Below, piece by piece: positions 53,345 through 64,000 of a stretch of DNA of 64,000 nt (the first letter of the stretch is position 1; the number at the start of each line of letters is the position of its first letter). The notes below the pieces were generated by a model. That model had not been told where the DNA came from. It did no database searches and saw nothing but the letters and a program-made list of their open reading frames with translations. A program made the translations under genes and the position numbers. Where the stretch lies: positions 62,884,257 to 62,948,256 of the forward strand of contig CP154956.1 of NCBI GenBank assembly GCA_039621445.1, given 5' to 3'. The DNA comes from Euglena gracilis. Taxonomy: Eukaryota > Euglenida > Euglenophyceae > Euglenales.

Positions 53345-56300
53345 TTACTCGCCCATGTGCCCCCCCCAGGAGTGTGGGATCTGGGTGCGTTGCAGTGGTT
53401 GCCTGGGCAGGCATCCCCCCCCCTCCAAAGGTAGCGTCGGCCTTCCCTTGAAATTCGGCCTGGTGGTGAGAAGCAAGGAGGGCTGATTCCAGTCCTTTGA
53501 TTCAGGACCGTTTGCGCCATCTTTTTCAAGCCCACCCTCCTTCACCGCATTGCGGAAGAAGTCCTCCAGGGTGTCCGTTCCATAGCTGGGGGTCTCGCTC
53601 CCCGGGAGGTACGCCTGCGCCGCCGGGTCATACACCAGCATGCTCTCTGTGGCGTAGTACTTCCCGATGCGGCCGAACTCTGCTGCATCCACGAGGTCCT
53701 TGTTGAACTGCTTGAAGAAATCCAACACCCCGATGACGGCGTCCATCAGGGCAACTGGGACCTTAAAACAGAGAGGAATTATGAAAAAAAAGTTCACCCG
53801 AGACCAGAGCGGTCCTTGAGAAAATGAAAAAAAAACGCTGCTGTCCCAGCACATGCAACTAAAAATCCACAGGAAAAAAAAGGACAAAATCTCGACATTT
53901 TCCGGCGAGAACAGGTCGACATTGGGAAAAAATTGATTTCTGGCATCCTTGGACCTTTGCCAAACCTAATAAACACATCAAAAAAAAATGCAATCTTTCA
54001 ACTTTTTGGTTTTCGGCCCCATTCAATTGGCCCTTGGTCGGCCCACGGTCAGACATAAACGCAATACGTTTACGACTTTCTTGATGGTGAGTTGAAAACC
54101 TTTAAGAGGACAATGATTTGCACCAACCATCAAACCAGATGGCACATACACAAAAACCTGAACACACACACACACCTTGATAAAGAATGGATCCTTGCCC
54201 AGGATGCTGAACAACAGGTTTCCTTGTTGCAGTGGGGTCAACGCCTCTCCCGGCCCCCCAACCGGCAGCACCTTGTTGACCTTTGTCTCGTCCTCCACGC
54301 AGTCCGCCATGAAGGCAGCGAGGTCCCGCTCACTGATCGGCTTGCAGGCCGCCAGCTGGCCGTCCCCAAACATGACGTACGGTCCCCCTCCCTTCACACT
54401 CTTCACCTGCAGGGGCAAACAATAATAATCTGACTGGAGACACGTCAAAATACACGTGACCAATCCCAGCAACAGAATTCAACTTTTTTTTAGCAGGCGG
54501 CATTTCACTGCATGCCCTGACACAAGTTCTGGGACTTTGCGCGCGGCGACAGAAGGCCTTTGGGAGCACATTTGGTCTGGCAGACAATTTCGGAAATAAC
54601 ACATTTTCTCGAGATGTTTTTTGAAAAAACAATCTCACCCCGGTGAAATGGCAGAGTTGGAAGTGGGGAGATTGGCTAAACCCAGCCAGTTCGGACCCCT
54701 TGTCAGCTGAATAACTTGGGCCTGGCGGTGACGGGTCAAACGGAAGCGATTCGGAAAGCAAATATCCAGTCGTTCGCGACTGAAATTTTTTTTTGGGAAC
54801 GGGGTATGGTGATAATCTGCGGTTTTCATCACCTGCCCAGGGGCGGGAGGGGAGGGGGGTTCCACCCCCCCCCTTTTCCCCGGTGGTGAGCTTCGCTCTG
54901 ACTCTAAACAGATAAGAGCTCAGCGACCCCCCATCCTATAACTTCCCCCCCCCCCGGGCCGAACCACCAAACCGTGACTTATACCCGCCCTGGAGGGAAA
55001 AATGATGGAGAAGCAAGAGACAAATAAACCAAAAATAACATGGTGTGCTGAAAAAAAACAGGGTAACGGATTTTTTGTTTTCGTGGCGCAAAAATAAGAA
55101 AAAAATGTGTCAAAAATGAGCGAAAATGGGTCGGAAAAGGGGCCAATAAAAAATAAATCGATTATTCACACTATTGCAGTTTTTTGGACATTTTTGCAGT
55201 TTCGATTGTTTTGGTACCTGTTTTGACCCCGGGTCGGAGTGCCAGACGGTAGACTGGGGGGGGGGTCCTGGGTGGTCGGCCGACTAGTCAGCCGACCACC
55301 CACTCTAATGTAGTTACGGGCCAGTTTCGCCGACTTTTAAGCCCCCCCCCTGAGAAAAAATTTGTCCAAATCACCCCAAAACCAGTCAAAACCCACCCAA
55401 ATGGCTCCAGAACCCCCCAATCGGGGGTGAATATGCAAAAAACTGGGGGCAAAATGTCCATTTTGGGCCACTTTTGGCAAAAGAACACCTCTCCCCGTTG
55501 TATATAAGTCAATATAAGTCAAATTTTGCACAAAAAGGACTTAGCCCTCCAAGTATATTGCCAACATAGAAGGGATTTTGTTATTTGAGGGGGGGGTTCG
55601 GGGTGGGGAGACCCCCCCCCCCCCCGCCTATGCCAAAGTGAGCCACAAAAACGACTTAACCCCGGAGTATGTTGCCAATATAGAAGGGATTTTGTTATTT
55701 GAAAGGGGGGGTGCGGGGGGGCGGAGCCCCCCCCGCCTATGCCAAAATGAGCCACTAAACGACTTAGCCCCCGAGTATGATGCCAACACAGAAGGGATTT
55801 TGTGATCTGAGGCTCGGATGGGGGTGGAAGGGGGAGTTTTCAGCCTGTCGTGATGCAGAATGCTTGCATTTCTAAAGGATTTTCATGTAATCCCTGTTTC
55901 GTCATTGGTTTTTTACCCCTCCGGACTCCATAAAGGGCCCACCGACCCCCCACCGACCAAAGATTTCCATCTGAGGGTGTTCCTGTTGGTGTAAGGCACT
56001 TTTTTGGACCCATCCGGACCATTTCCGGGTGGTTTGGACCCGCCACAGACCATTTTTATGACCACCGACTAGCCACCGACTAGTTTGCATACAATTTTCT
56101 TCATAAAAAGTCGGCGAGACTGGCCCGTAACTACATTAGAGTGGGTGGTCGGCCGACTAATCCGCCGACCACCCAGGACCCCCCCCCCCCGTCTCGCCGA
56201 CTAGCTGCCGACCAGGCCTAGTCGGCCGACCACCCAGGACCCCCCCCCAGTCTACCGCTAGAGCCCCGGGTCGGGCCCAGTTCCAGCCCGGGACCCCCAG

Positions 56301-59300
56301 GGGGGGGGTTCCAGCCAGCCCAAATTTTCCTCTGAGCCTCTGAGCTGGACCCCCAACTGTTGGGGGGTCTTAAAAAAAACACCCTGATTCAGCCAGCACC
56401 TTTTTCCAGCTGCATTTGCGGGACCCCCCCCTGTGTGCACTGTGGCTGTTTTTTTGGTGCCTTCTGGTCTGGTCCAAAAATACCCCTGTTTTTTTTTTGC
56501 ACCAGGGGGGCAACAGGGTATTTTGGGCAGTTTCATGGCTACAGCAGGTCGTCCGCCTCCCACCCCCCCCCAACCCCCCACGCCGATACCCACCCTCCAG
56601 CCCCTCCCCCTTCCTTCCAATGTTCGCCCCACGGTTGCCATGCCCCTCTGCGCTGCGGAATGGTCGGCGCTGGCAGTCCACCGGGCGTTGCCCAAACCAT
56701 TCCAGGCGGTGCCGCAACCCTTGATGGACTGGCAGTCTGTTCTGCCCCCCCCCCCACCTAACTCAAAACTAAAGGGCTTCCCATCTATCCCTGGGGCCCA
56801 AATTTTTGGGTTCCCCAAAACAGTCAAAAAGAAGCCAAATCCAGCTGGGCTGGAGGTTTTCAGTCAAAATATTGAGGCGAAACCCCAAAAATATCTCAAA
56901 ATGCCATTTCGGCCATTTTTTTTCTACCCTCTTTTCTCAAAAAATTTGGCGTTTTGCGACCATTTTTTTTCCCGGTCCAGCCTGGCTTCACCGGGCTGGA
57001 CCCCAACTTTATTTCAGCGCACCCTCCCTCTCTCCCGGGGGGGGGGGGGTACACCCCGGCTGGGAGCTGCTGGCTGGCTGCCCTCTCCCCCAGGGGGGGG
57101 CATTATCCTCTCCAGTTTTTAGAAAAACCCCTGTGCTGGAGTCCCAAACGGACTGGTTTTCACAAGGTGATACAATCTTTTTGGGCAAAAAAAAACATTT
57201 TGGTGAGGAATTGAATGCCTTCCCCGGAAAACCAAAATGAAAATTGAGGCTTTTGTTCCTGTGGAATATAAGCTTGACTGTGCAGTGTTGCTGACTCTAC
57301 ACTTGAATCCTCCCCACTCGTCATATCTTCCCATCCTCAAGGTGAGAGCATGTCCTCAACAATGAACACTTTGACCTGGGCAGGCACCTCGGGCTCAAAT
57401 GCCTGTCTCCCAAACAGCCCCCAGCTGGGATGGCCAAAACTGAAAACTTAAGCTTGCACCCAGAGGCTGGCACTTAACTTGGCAGAACCCAGGAAAAAAG
57501 CCAAATATGCTTTTTTGTGCTCCTTTGGGCCAAAAAAAAGGCAAAAATGGAAATTGTAACTGTCTGCCTTCCCACATACACGTTGTGATGGCAGCAAAAA
57601 GCAATAACTCACATTGTTAAACAGCCCCTGCAAGCGCGCATGTGGCGCAAATACCAAGGAACATTTTTCAGTCCATACAAAAAAGTCTGAAAAGAAGGGA
57701 CAAAATGCAATGCAATAGAATGGGGTTATCCATGATGGATATATCAATAAAAAACAAATGCAGTGCTTTGGAATACCTGTCCAGCAAGGCTTTTAAAGAA
57801 TGCGGTCGGTCGGACAATAGAATATGTGATATCTCCTGCTGCCATCAACTCCTCTTCAAACTTCAACTTGGCCCGCTGGAACTCCAGAAGGGGCTTTTGC
57901 ACACAGATTGCGGACAGCAGAACGAAATGCCTTGCTTTGCTGTTCCGGGCGGCCTGCAAAGATGATGCAGAAAAAAAAACAGCAAAACAGGTGGCTGACA
58001 TGTGATACACATATGTGCACATGAATGCTTGCATATAAACTAGAAAATATGGCGAATCTCAATATATGAGAGGTGCATTCTGAAAGAAAAAAAATGCCTG
58101 GAAAATTTGTGCGAAACCAGCTGTGGAAAAAGCTTCTTTAACTCAAAAAAAGATCCCCCCAGCGGGAGGTGGGCTATGAGTCCGAGGCTGGTTTCATCCC
58201 AAGAGGGGAAGATCCCAAGGGGACAGGGGATGGGTCGAGCTGACAATTGGTGGCACCAAGCAACAGAAATATTTGCATAGGCTGGTCAGCTTTCCTTGAG
58301 GAACCACTGGTTGGACAATTTATTTTTTTAAAAGAAAAACATCACTGAACGTTGTACCTGCAGCACGTTTTTCGTGGCCTCGTAATCAATCCTCCAGGAA
58401 TCCGCAATGCCACCAGTCCGGCTGGCAAGGCAAGAGACCACGGTATCGAACCCCGTGCCAGCATTTTCCTCGAACGCTTTGGCGAGGGACGCGGGGTTGC
58501 ACACATCCCCAAACACCACCTGTTGAGGAGAGGGGCACCACGAGCAGCGAAGCAAACCAAATTCAATTCACTTGACAAGGCACTAAGCCCCCCCTCCCAA
58601 ATAACTTTGCAGTAACCTCAAACTTTGCGTGCCCAAATAACTTCGCAGGAAGGCCGAAAAAGATCGGTCCAAATTGACCTTGCCCCCCCTTCACGTGGAA
58701 AAAATGCGGAAAATGATGCATTTTTGGGGGGGAATCAGGAGGGGGTAAATGCAAAAATCATCTGAAATGCCATTATTTGATGAATTGAAATAAACAGCTT
58801 GTGACAAATTTCTTTTATGAAACGTGGTCAATGGGTCCATCAATTAAAATTTCCCCCTTTTCCAAGGAATCCATTCAAATGCCAAAACAAGCATGAATTC
58901 CTGTTGGTGAAATTGGCTGTTGGCTCTTTTTGTGTTGTTACACTGGCCCCCCCAAAATAACTTTGCCTCCTGCAAAACCACTGGACCGATCTTTCTGGCC
59001 AAGACCAGGCTGTTATTACCAACCCCGGGGGGGGGGGGGGAGGCGGTCTGGAGTGCCTGCCCAGGCAGGCACTACCCCCTCCGGGGGGGGTCGGATTTCG
59101 GCCTGTGCCCAGGCAAAGTCCTTTGAAAATGGCCATTTTTGGCTCCCCGGCGCCTTTGGCGCCGGAGTCTGTGCTGGGGCACTTTTGGCCGTGTGCCCCC
59201 CCCCCTGGGGGGGTCGGATTCGGAGTGCCTTGGAGTGCCTGCCCAGGCAGGCACCCCCCCCGGGGTGGGTCGGCACCCGACTAAAATACGGCCTGGCCCG

Positions 59301-60812
59301 GACCTGCAAAATTATTTGGCAGCACCCAAAACAAAATTTATCTTCCAAATGCCAAATATTGTGGGAAATTGGCCGTGGAACTTTTGGTGGTCGCTAGCGA
59401 CCGTTGGTCACGGTCGACCGACCATTGATGGTCGGAGCGACCGGGTCGCTAGCGACCACCAAAATTTCGACCACCCCCCCCTTCAGAAAATTCTTAAGCC
59501 CCCCCCCCCAATAGGATTTTATTGCAAAACCCCCAAGTTGAACTGCAAAACGATGCTACCAGGGCCAGGCGCGCATGTAATGCCACACGCAGTAAACAAA
59601 CAGTCCTAAGTCGCCTTTGGTCGTCTAGCAGGGGGGGGGCTGCCGCCCCCCCCCCCCCGCACGCCCCCTCCGCCCTCCAATAACAAAATCCCCTCTGGGG
59701 GGGTAACCGACCCAGGGCCAGGCGCGCATGCCCTTGGTCGTCTAGCAGGGAGGGGGGGCTGCCGCCTCCCCCCCCCCGCACCCCCCCCGCCCTCCAATAA
59801 CAAAATGCCACGCGCACCGTAAACAAAACAGTCCTAAGGCGCCTTCGGCGCCCTTGGTCGTCTAGTGGGGGGGGGGGGGGCTGCCCCCCCCCCCCCCGCA
59901 CCTTCCCCCCGCCCTCCAATAACAAAATCCCTTCCGGGGGGTAACCGACACAGGGCCATGCGCGCATGTAATGCCACGCGCACCGTAAACAAAACAGTCC
60001 TAAGGCGCCTTACATGTACCCTCAACCCCCCCCCTCAAAGTGGCCACCCTCCAGGCACCATGGGGCCCCAAATTTTTTTTGGGCTTTGGCACCAAACGAA
60101 AGTGGCCACTTTGGGGGGGGGGTAAAGCAAATTTGACAAAAATTTTGGCCACTCTGGGGGGGGTGAGGGTAATGCCACCCCCCCCGCCCGCTGCCCCCCC
60201 CTGTACCCCCGTACCGCCCTCTTGACAAAGTAGCGTAAACATTGTGTGACATCGTGCAAGATCCTAAAAGCAGAAAAAGGAATTTTTGATATAAAATTTC
60301 ATGGCTTTCTCTGGGGGAAATTTTTCCTTCACATGGAGGGGGGGCTTAAAAATCTTCTGAGAGGGGGGGGGGTGGTCGAATTTTTGGTGGTCGCTAGCGA
60401 CCGGTCGCTCCGACCACCAACGGTCGCTAGCGACCACCAAAAGTTCCATAGCCAATTTCCCGCTCGGAGCCTTAACTTAACAACCAAATCAGACTGCCTC
60501 ATTGCCTGTCAGACTTGCTGTTTGTGCAACAGGATAAACGGACTGTGCGAAGCACACACCTTCGCTCCAGGAAAATCAGCAATGACGTCCTCCGCTGACT
60601 TCTTCCCCTTGACGCCGCTGCGCTCCCGGGCCATTGCCACCACGTCGTACCCCCGGCGGATGAGCTCCAGGGTGGCATACTTGCCGATGTACCCCGTGCA
60701 GCCCACCACCAGGATGCGCTTCTTGGGGTCGAGGGCTGTGAGGGAGGGGTTCTGGGGGATATTGCACTCGACCCCCTCCATGTAAAGCACCCCCAGGGCT
60801 GTACGGGAAGGC
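53345..60812 (-). CDS. DVR: Divinyl (proto)chlorophyllide 8-vinyl reductase, nuclear gene with introns
   Basis: Reduces the 8-vinyl group of divinyl chlorophyll precursors to ethyl with NADPH, in the plastid. Five phase-0 joined exons are visible: 60812-60560, 58519-58358, 57953-57777, 54406-54176 and 53761-53345. Junctions have GT donors (gaag|gtgtgt, gcag|gtacaa, acag|gtattc, caag|gtgtgt) and cag/aag acceptors. Exon 1 seen here has [20 protein letters not shown] (NADPH-binding G-x2-G-x2-G) and [15 protein letters not shown]. Then [16 protein letters not shown] and [38 protein letters not shown] and [36 protein letters not shown] and [21 protein letters not shown] and [20 protein letters not shown]. 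About 410 residues are covered; the 5' exon with the transit peptide is not found. A GTAAGT overlapping the stop leaves open a further 3' exon. Confidence 0.9.
55247..56257. mobile_element. Terminal-inverted-repeat element M1 in a reductase intron
   Basis: The left end CGGTAGACTGGGG...GTCCTGGGTGGTCGGCCGAC, continuing to ctaatgtagttacgggccag (55247-55335), is repeated inverted at 56108-56257, where about 55 bp are inserted. Inside lie two and a half tandem units of about 115 bp (55545-55815) with 'agaagggattttgtta' and long C or G runs. There is no coding frame, so it is a MITE-like element. An 11-bp direct repeat, ccccgggtcgg, lies outside both ends but 6-9 bases away. Confidence 0.7.
59363..60461. 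mobile_element. Terminal-inverted-repeat element M2 in a reductase intron
   Basis: The left arm starts GGGAAATTGGCCGTGGAACT, then ttttggtggtcgctagcgac. The right arm is its inverse (60365-60461, ending ttccatagccaatttccc). Each arm is itself partly palindromic (ggtcgctagcgacc). The arms extend about 110-130 bp including a C-run and 'cttaagcccccc'. The interior (59600-60010) carries about three tandem units with 'cctccaataacaaaat', 'ggtcgtctag' and long C/G runs. No coding frame. It lies in the 2-kb intron between the first two visible exons. Confidence 0.7.
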
Positions 60813-63800
60813 CTGGGGAAGGTGGGGGTTTGGACCTCCCCCCCACCCACCACGGATAGGATTTGTCAAATAAGACCAAAAATTGAGGCTGAATTTATCC
60901 CCTCTCCTCCATTTTTTCGATGTTGTTCTCATCTGGCATAACGTAGGGGCCCTCTGAGGCTTTGATTTTCTCCTTCCATGGGCAAATAAAAATGATCTGG
61001 GACTGACCCCCCTTGACCTCCACTGGCCACGGCACCCTCCTGGGTCTGCTGGGTGTTGCTTTTCTGACGGTTGCACCTTAACCACCCTCTCTCCAAAGAA
61101 GGCCTCCCCCCCCCCTGGGCAGACCGAGCAAAAAACCCAAAATCAAGCCCCCCCCCATTCCAAGATCCCCCAAGACGGTGGGGAGCGCTGGGGATGGTAA
61201 GATTTTCCCCTGAAAAATTGCCAAAAAAACCCCCAAACTCAGAACATTACACTATACATTTTTTACCGACCCCCAGGGGGGGTCACTCCACTCTTCGAAA
61301 AACCAGTGAATCACTTTTTTTCGGGAAACCAATCAGTAATTCAGCCACTCTGGAATCCAAAGGAAATTTGACGAAAAACATGAAAAAAAAGACCAAAAAA
61401 TTTTTTTCTGGCGCCTTTGGCGCCGGGTCACTCTGGTGGGTTTTTTTGCCGACCCCCCCCCCTGGGGGAGGGGGTCCGGGCCAAAAACCAGTCAGTCACT
61501 CTGAAAAAACCAGTCACCCACCCCGGGGGGGGGGGTCGGTCAGTGACTACTAAGTGATTGTATGATTCAGACACAAAAACTATGAAATATCAAAATTTTG
61601 GAATTTTTTCTGTTCCAAAAAACATGGTAAATTTCAAACTGCACCACATTTGGCGCAAGTGCCAAAAGAAAAGTTTTTGTGTTTCTGGGAACCTAATGAA
61701 TGATATTTATTTTTTTGGACTGGGTTGGCCAAGCAAAAATCCCCCCCCCAAAATTACCGCCCCCCCCCCCCTGGAGGTCCCTGCTCACGCCCCCATGTTT
61801 TAGGTCACCCAGGGGGGTGACCTAAACTACACATCCTTCTAACCTTCAACCTGCAACCCTGACAAAGGGTGGTGGTCGGAATGGCGTGGTTGGTGGGCGA
61901 GAAGGGGGGGGGCAGGCGGAAAATTTCTAATTGCAGGTTATTTTTGGGACTCAGATGGGCCATCCCGCGGTTCCCTAAAGATACGATTCAACGGAAACTC
62001 CCAAATCCAAACCCAAACTGAGCAACCCCCCGATGGTTTATGGCCTGGGCAGGCTGGACGCAAAATCCTGGTGGGGGGAATGGCACTTTGGCAGAGGCGG
62101 CGCAAAAAGAAAAAAATGCATGGAAACGGGAAAATGCAGAAAACAACAAAAGGTTGGGGCGAGCCCCAATGAGGTGGAAGGCCAAACCCAGAGCCCAGCA
62201 GAACCTGGTAAAACACTGGCAGGCTTGCATGGGAATATCGGAGGAGGGGGGGGGGGTGGGGGACACCCCTTCCAAAACTAGGGGGGAGGGGTTGGGGGGG
62301 GGAACCCCCCCTCCTACCTCCAGTTTTCGGTCGCCTTTCTTTTTGGCCACCGAAAAAATCGAATTTTCTGAAATTTCTCAAAAATGGTGGGGTATCAAAG
62401 CAAATGTCCGGATCCCTAAAGTGAAGCCCTTAAAATGCCCTATCTAACAGTATGTTGATTTCCCCGCAACTCCCTGCCTAGCCCGAGTTACGACCATTTT
62501 TCGACTAATTTTGGCCATTTTGCCAAAATTTCATATTGAGCCTCAGGGGTGTCCTAAAATACACACCCGGCGCGAAGCGCCGGAAGATTGGTTGCCCGCG
62601 AAGCGCCGGAATATTGCCCGGTGTTTTTTTTTTTGCCCCCTTTGGTGGCCAGCGAAGCGCCGGAAGATTTTTTTTTGCCCCCACAGAGGAGGGGGAGGGG
62701 GGTGGGGGGGCCCCCCCCCTTCCGAAACTAGGGGGGTGGGGGACCACCTTACCCCCCTAGGAGGGGGGGGGTGGCCCCCCCCCCTACCACCTACCTCATA
62801 TCTGCGGAGCTTCCCATACAACCCTGAACACTGGGAATGGGGCCGATGCTTGCGACGTTCCCCTTGAAGCGCTGTGGGCTGAGAGTCAGGTGCAGAGACG
62901 AGCACCTTTTTTCTGCTCCCACGCTGGCTTCACAGATGTGGTGCTGGCCATGGCGATTGCCGCAGAGGCAAGGGGCTTGGAGTCGGACCTCCTGCGGCCC
63001 CTCAAAAATACGGCCAAAGCTGCATCAAGGAGTCTGCACGCTTCTTGCAAGTCGGGAGCAAAGCTTTCCTTTCAGGGTTTCCTTAAAGGCTCCCGGGAGC
63101 CAGCTGCAAAAAAAAATGCTGGCTCACCCCCCCCCCCCCCCGAGGTCTGAGGGGGGAGGCATCTGGCTGGTTGGGCAAACATATTCAGCTGGGTTGAGGC
63201 TTTTTAGCCCAAAATTTGAGGCGAAACCCCCAAACCACCCCAAAAGCCATTTTTGGCCATTCTTCTTGACCCCTTTTGTCAAAAAGAATTTTGGCGCTTC
63301 GGCCAACGTACCCACCCACCCACCAAACCAACCCACCAACCCACTTTGTTCTATTAAAACCAACCCATACACAAATGTGGGGGGGGGTCGACTCGCCCAC
63401 CCACCCAATAGCCACCAAAAAATATTTTCCAGCCCGGAATTTGTCTGGGCTGGACTGAACCATATCAGACCCCCAGGTATCCCGGTGGGTGGGTTGGGGA
63501 GGGGTGCCGTTTCACACCTAGCGTTCAAAATGTTTAAAAAAAGATAGCCCCAACGTGGCTAAAAAGTTTGCCCAGCGCCCTCAAAAAAATTTGCTCATTT
63601 GCACTGCATTCCTTTTTTTCATTTTTGCACAATTAAAAAAAGGCCTTACAAATGCACCAATAGAAAAAGATCCATTCTGGTTGAAATTTCACAACTGTGC
63701 AAAACACCTGACCCAGATGCAAAAATTCTCGGAACGGAAGCATTGGATAAAATTGGAAGCATGGTATAAAATGCAAACATTTTGAGAGAAAATGCAAACA

Positions 63801-64000
63801 AATTGGCAATATGTGCAAACTTGTTTGAGATAAAATGCAAAAAGATTGAAGTGCAAAACATATGGTGTGGAGTGCAAAAAAATTTGCTCGTCAGGTGTGA
63901 TAAAAATGGGGCATTTACAATAAATGATAATGATAATAAATGCCCTTTCAGACATTGTGGCAGATTACTTTATCATGATCTCTTCACGCAAGGCTACAAC
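60813..64000. other. Upstream of the reductase gene; no firm feature
   Basis: Probably contains a 5' exon and promoter of the reductase gene, but I could not identify them. Seen here: palindromes (ggcgcctttggcgcc near 61408; taggtcaccc/gggtgaccta near 61800-61825), a short repeat 'gcgaagcgccggaagatt' three times at 62570-62670, poly-G/C runs, and an AT-rich stretch with recurrent 'tgcaaa' (63550-63900). A stretch at 62936-63050 (VVLAMAIAAEARGLESDLLR) after a pyrimidine-rich acceptor-like sequence could be an exon on the plus strand. Confidence 0.35.

Noticed and set aside
57360-57450. Minus-strand stretch [17 protein letters not shown] inside the long reductase intron, looking like an exon
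   Set aside because: Reductase exons on either side (SLAGQ / VKSVKGG) join directly in phase, as in plant and algal enzymes, so no exon is missing here. It could be a chance or alternative exon.
1-64000. tRNA or rRNA genes
   Set aside because: The only tRNA-like strings are primer-binding sites of LTR elements (complement of initiator tRNA); no cloverleaf or rRNA core sequence was recognised.

Overview
This is a nuclear-type eukaryotic window. Its one recognisable host gene is a minus-strand, intron-rich gene for divinyl (proto)chlorophyllide 8-vinyl reductase (53.3-60.8 kb), so the source is probably a photosynthetic protist or alga. I cannot name the species. The rest is almost entirely nested, decayed transposable elements, with very frequent G or C homopolymer runs of 7-13 bases.

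Layout. 0-1.95 kb: a directly duplicated exon-like block (minus strand) and two minisatellites. 1.98-4.65 kb: 3' piece of an LTR retrotransposon (copy A) with part of a large uncharacterised ORF, called X here, and a 3' LTR. 4.65-7.29 kb: no gene, G-rich. 7.29-15.1 kb: minus-strand Ty3/gypsy chromovirus (element C): gag, methyltransferase-like domains, protease, RT, RNase H, integrase, chromodomain. 16.7-25.3 kb: a second minus-strand Ty3/gypsy relative (element F) with gag, a near full-length C5-cytosine-methyltransferase-like domain and a protease. It is split by a 5.5-kb non-autonomous LTR element (G, 19232-24758) with a CCAG target-site duplication. 25.3-31.3 kb: minus-strand copy B of the X-bearing element (3' LTR plus X ORF), cut at 31335 by element D. 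31.3-47.2 kb: element D (plus strand): 5' LTR, initiator-tRNA primer site, gag with an Arg/Ser-rich zinc-knuckle region, protease, a Dam-like methyltransferase remnant, RT, RNase H, integrase, chromodomain, then ORF X in the place where env lies in retroviruses. X in D is interrupted by a 1.67-kb LTR element (T, 42536-44209). 47.25-52.5 kb: minus-strand DIRS-type element (E) with RT, RNase H, Dam-like domain and tyrosine recombinase. 53.3-60.8 kb: the reductase gene, with two terminal-inverted-repeat elements in its introns. 60.8-64 kb: nothing firmly assignable.

Main points of interest: (1) two gypsy-type elements with a C5-methyltransferase-like domain between gag and protease; (2) Dam-like NPP domains in three elements of two different orders; (3) a large, soluble-looking protein family X, conserved in three diverged copies downstream of pol, with a Cys-rich zinc-binding region and no recognisable relative; (4) a very clean nested-insertion history. 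All readings are by eye. Frameshifts are common, so most element genes are pseudogenes, or the sequence has homopolymer errors.
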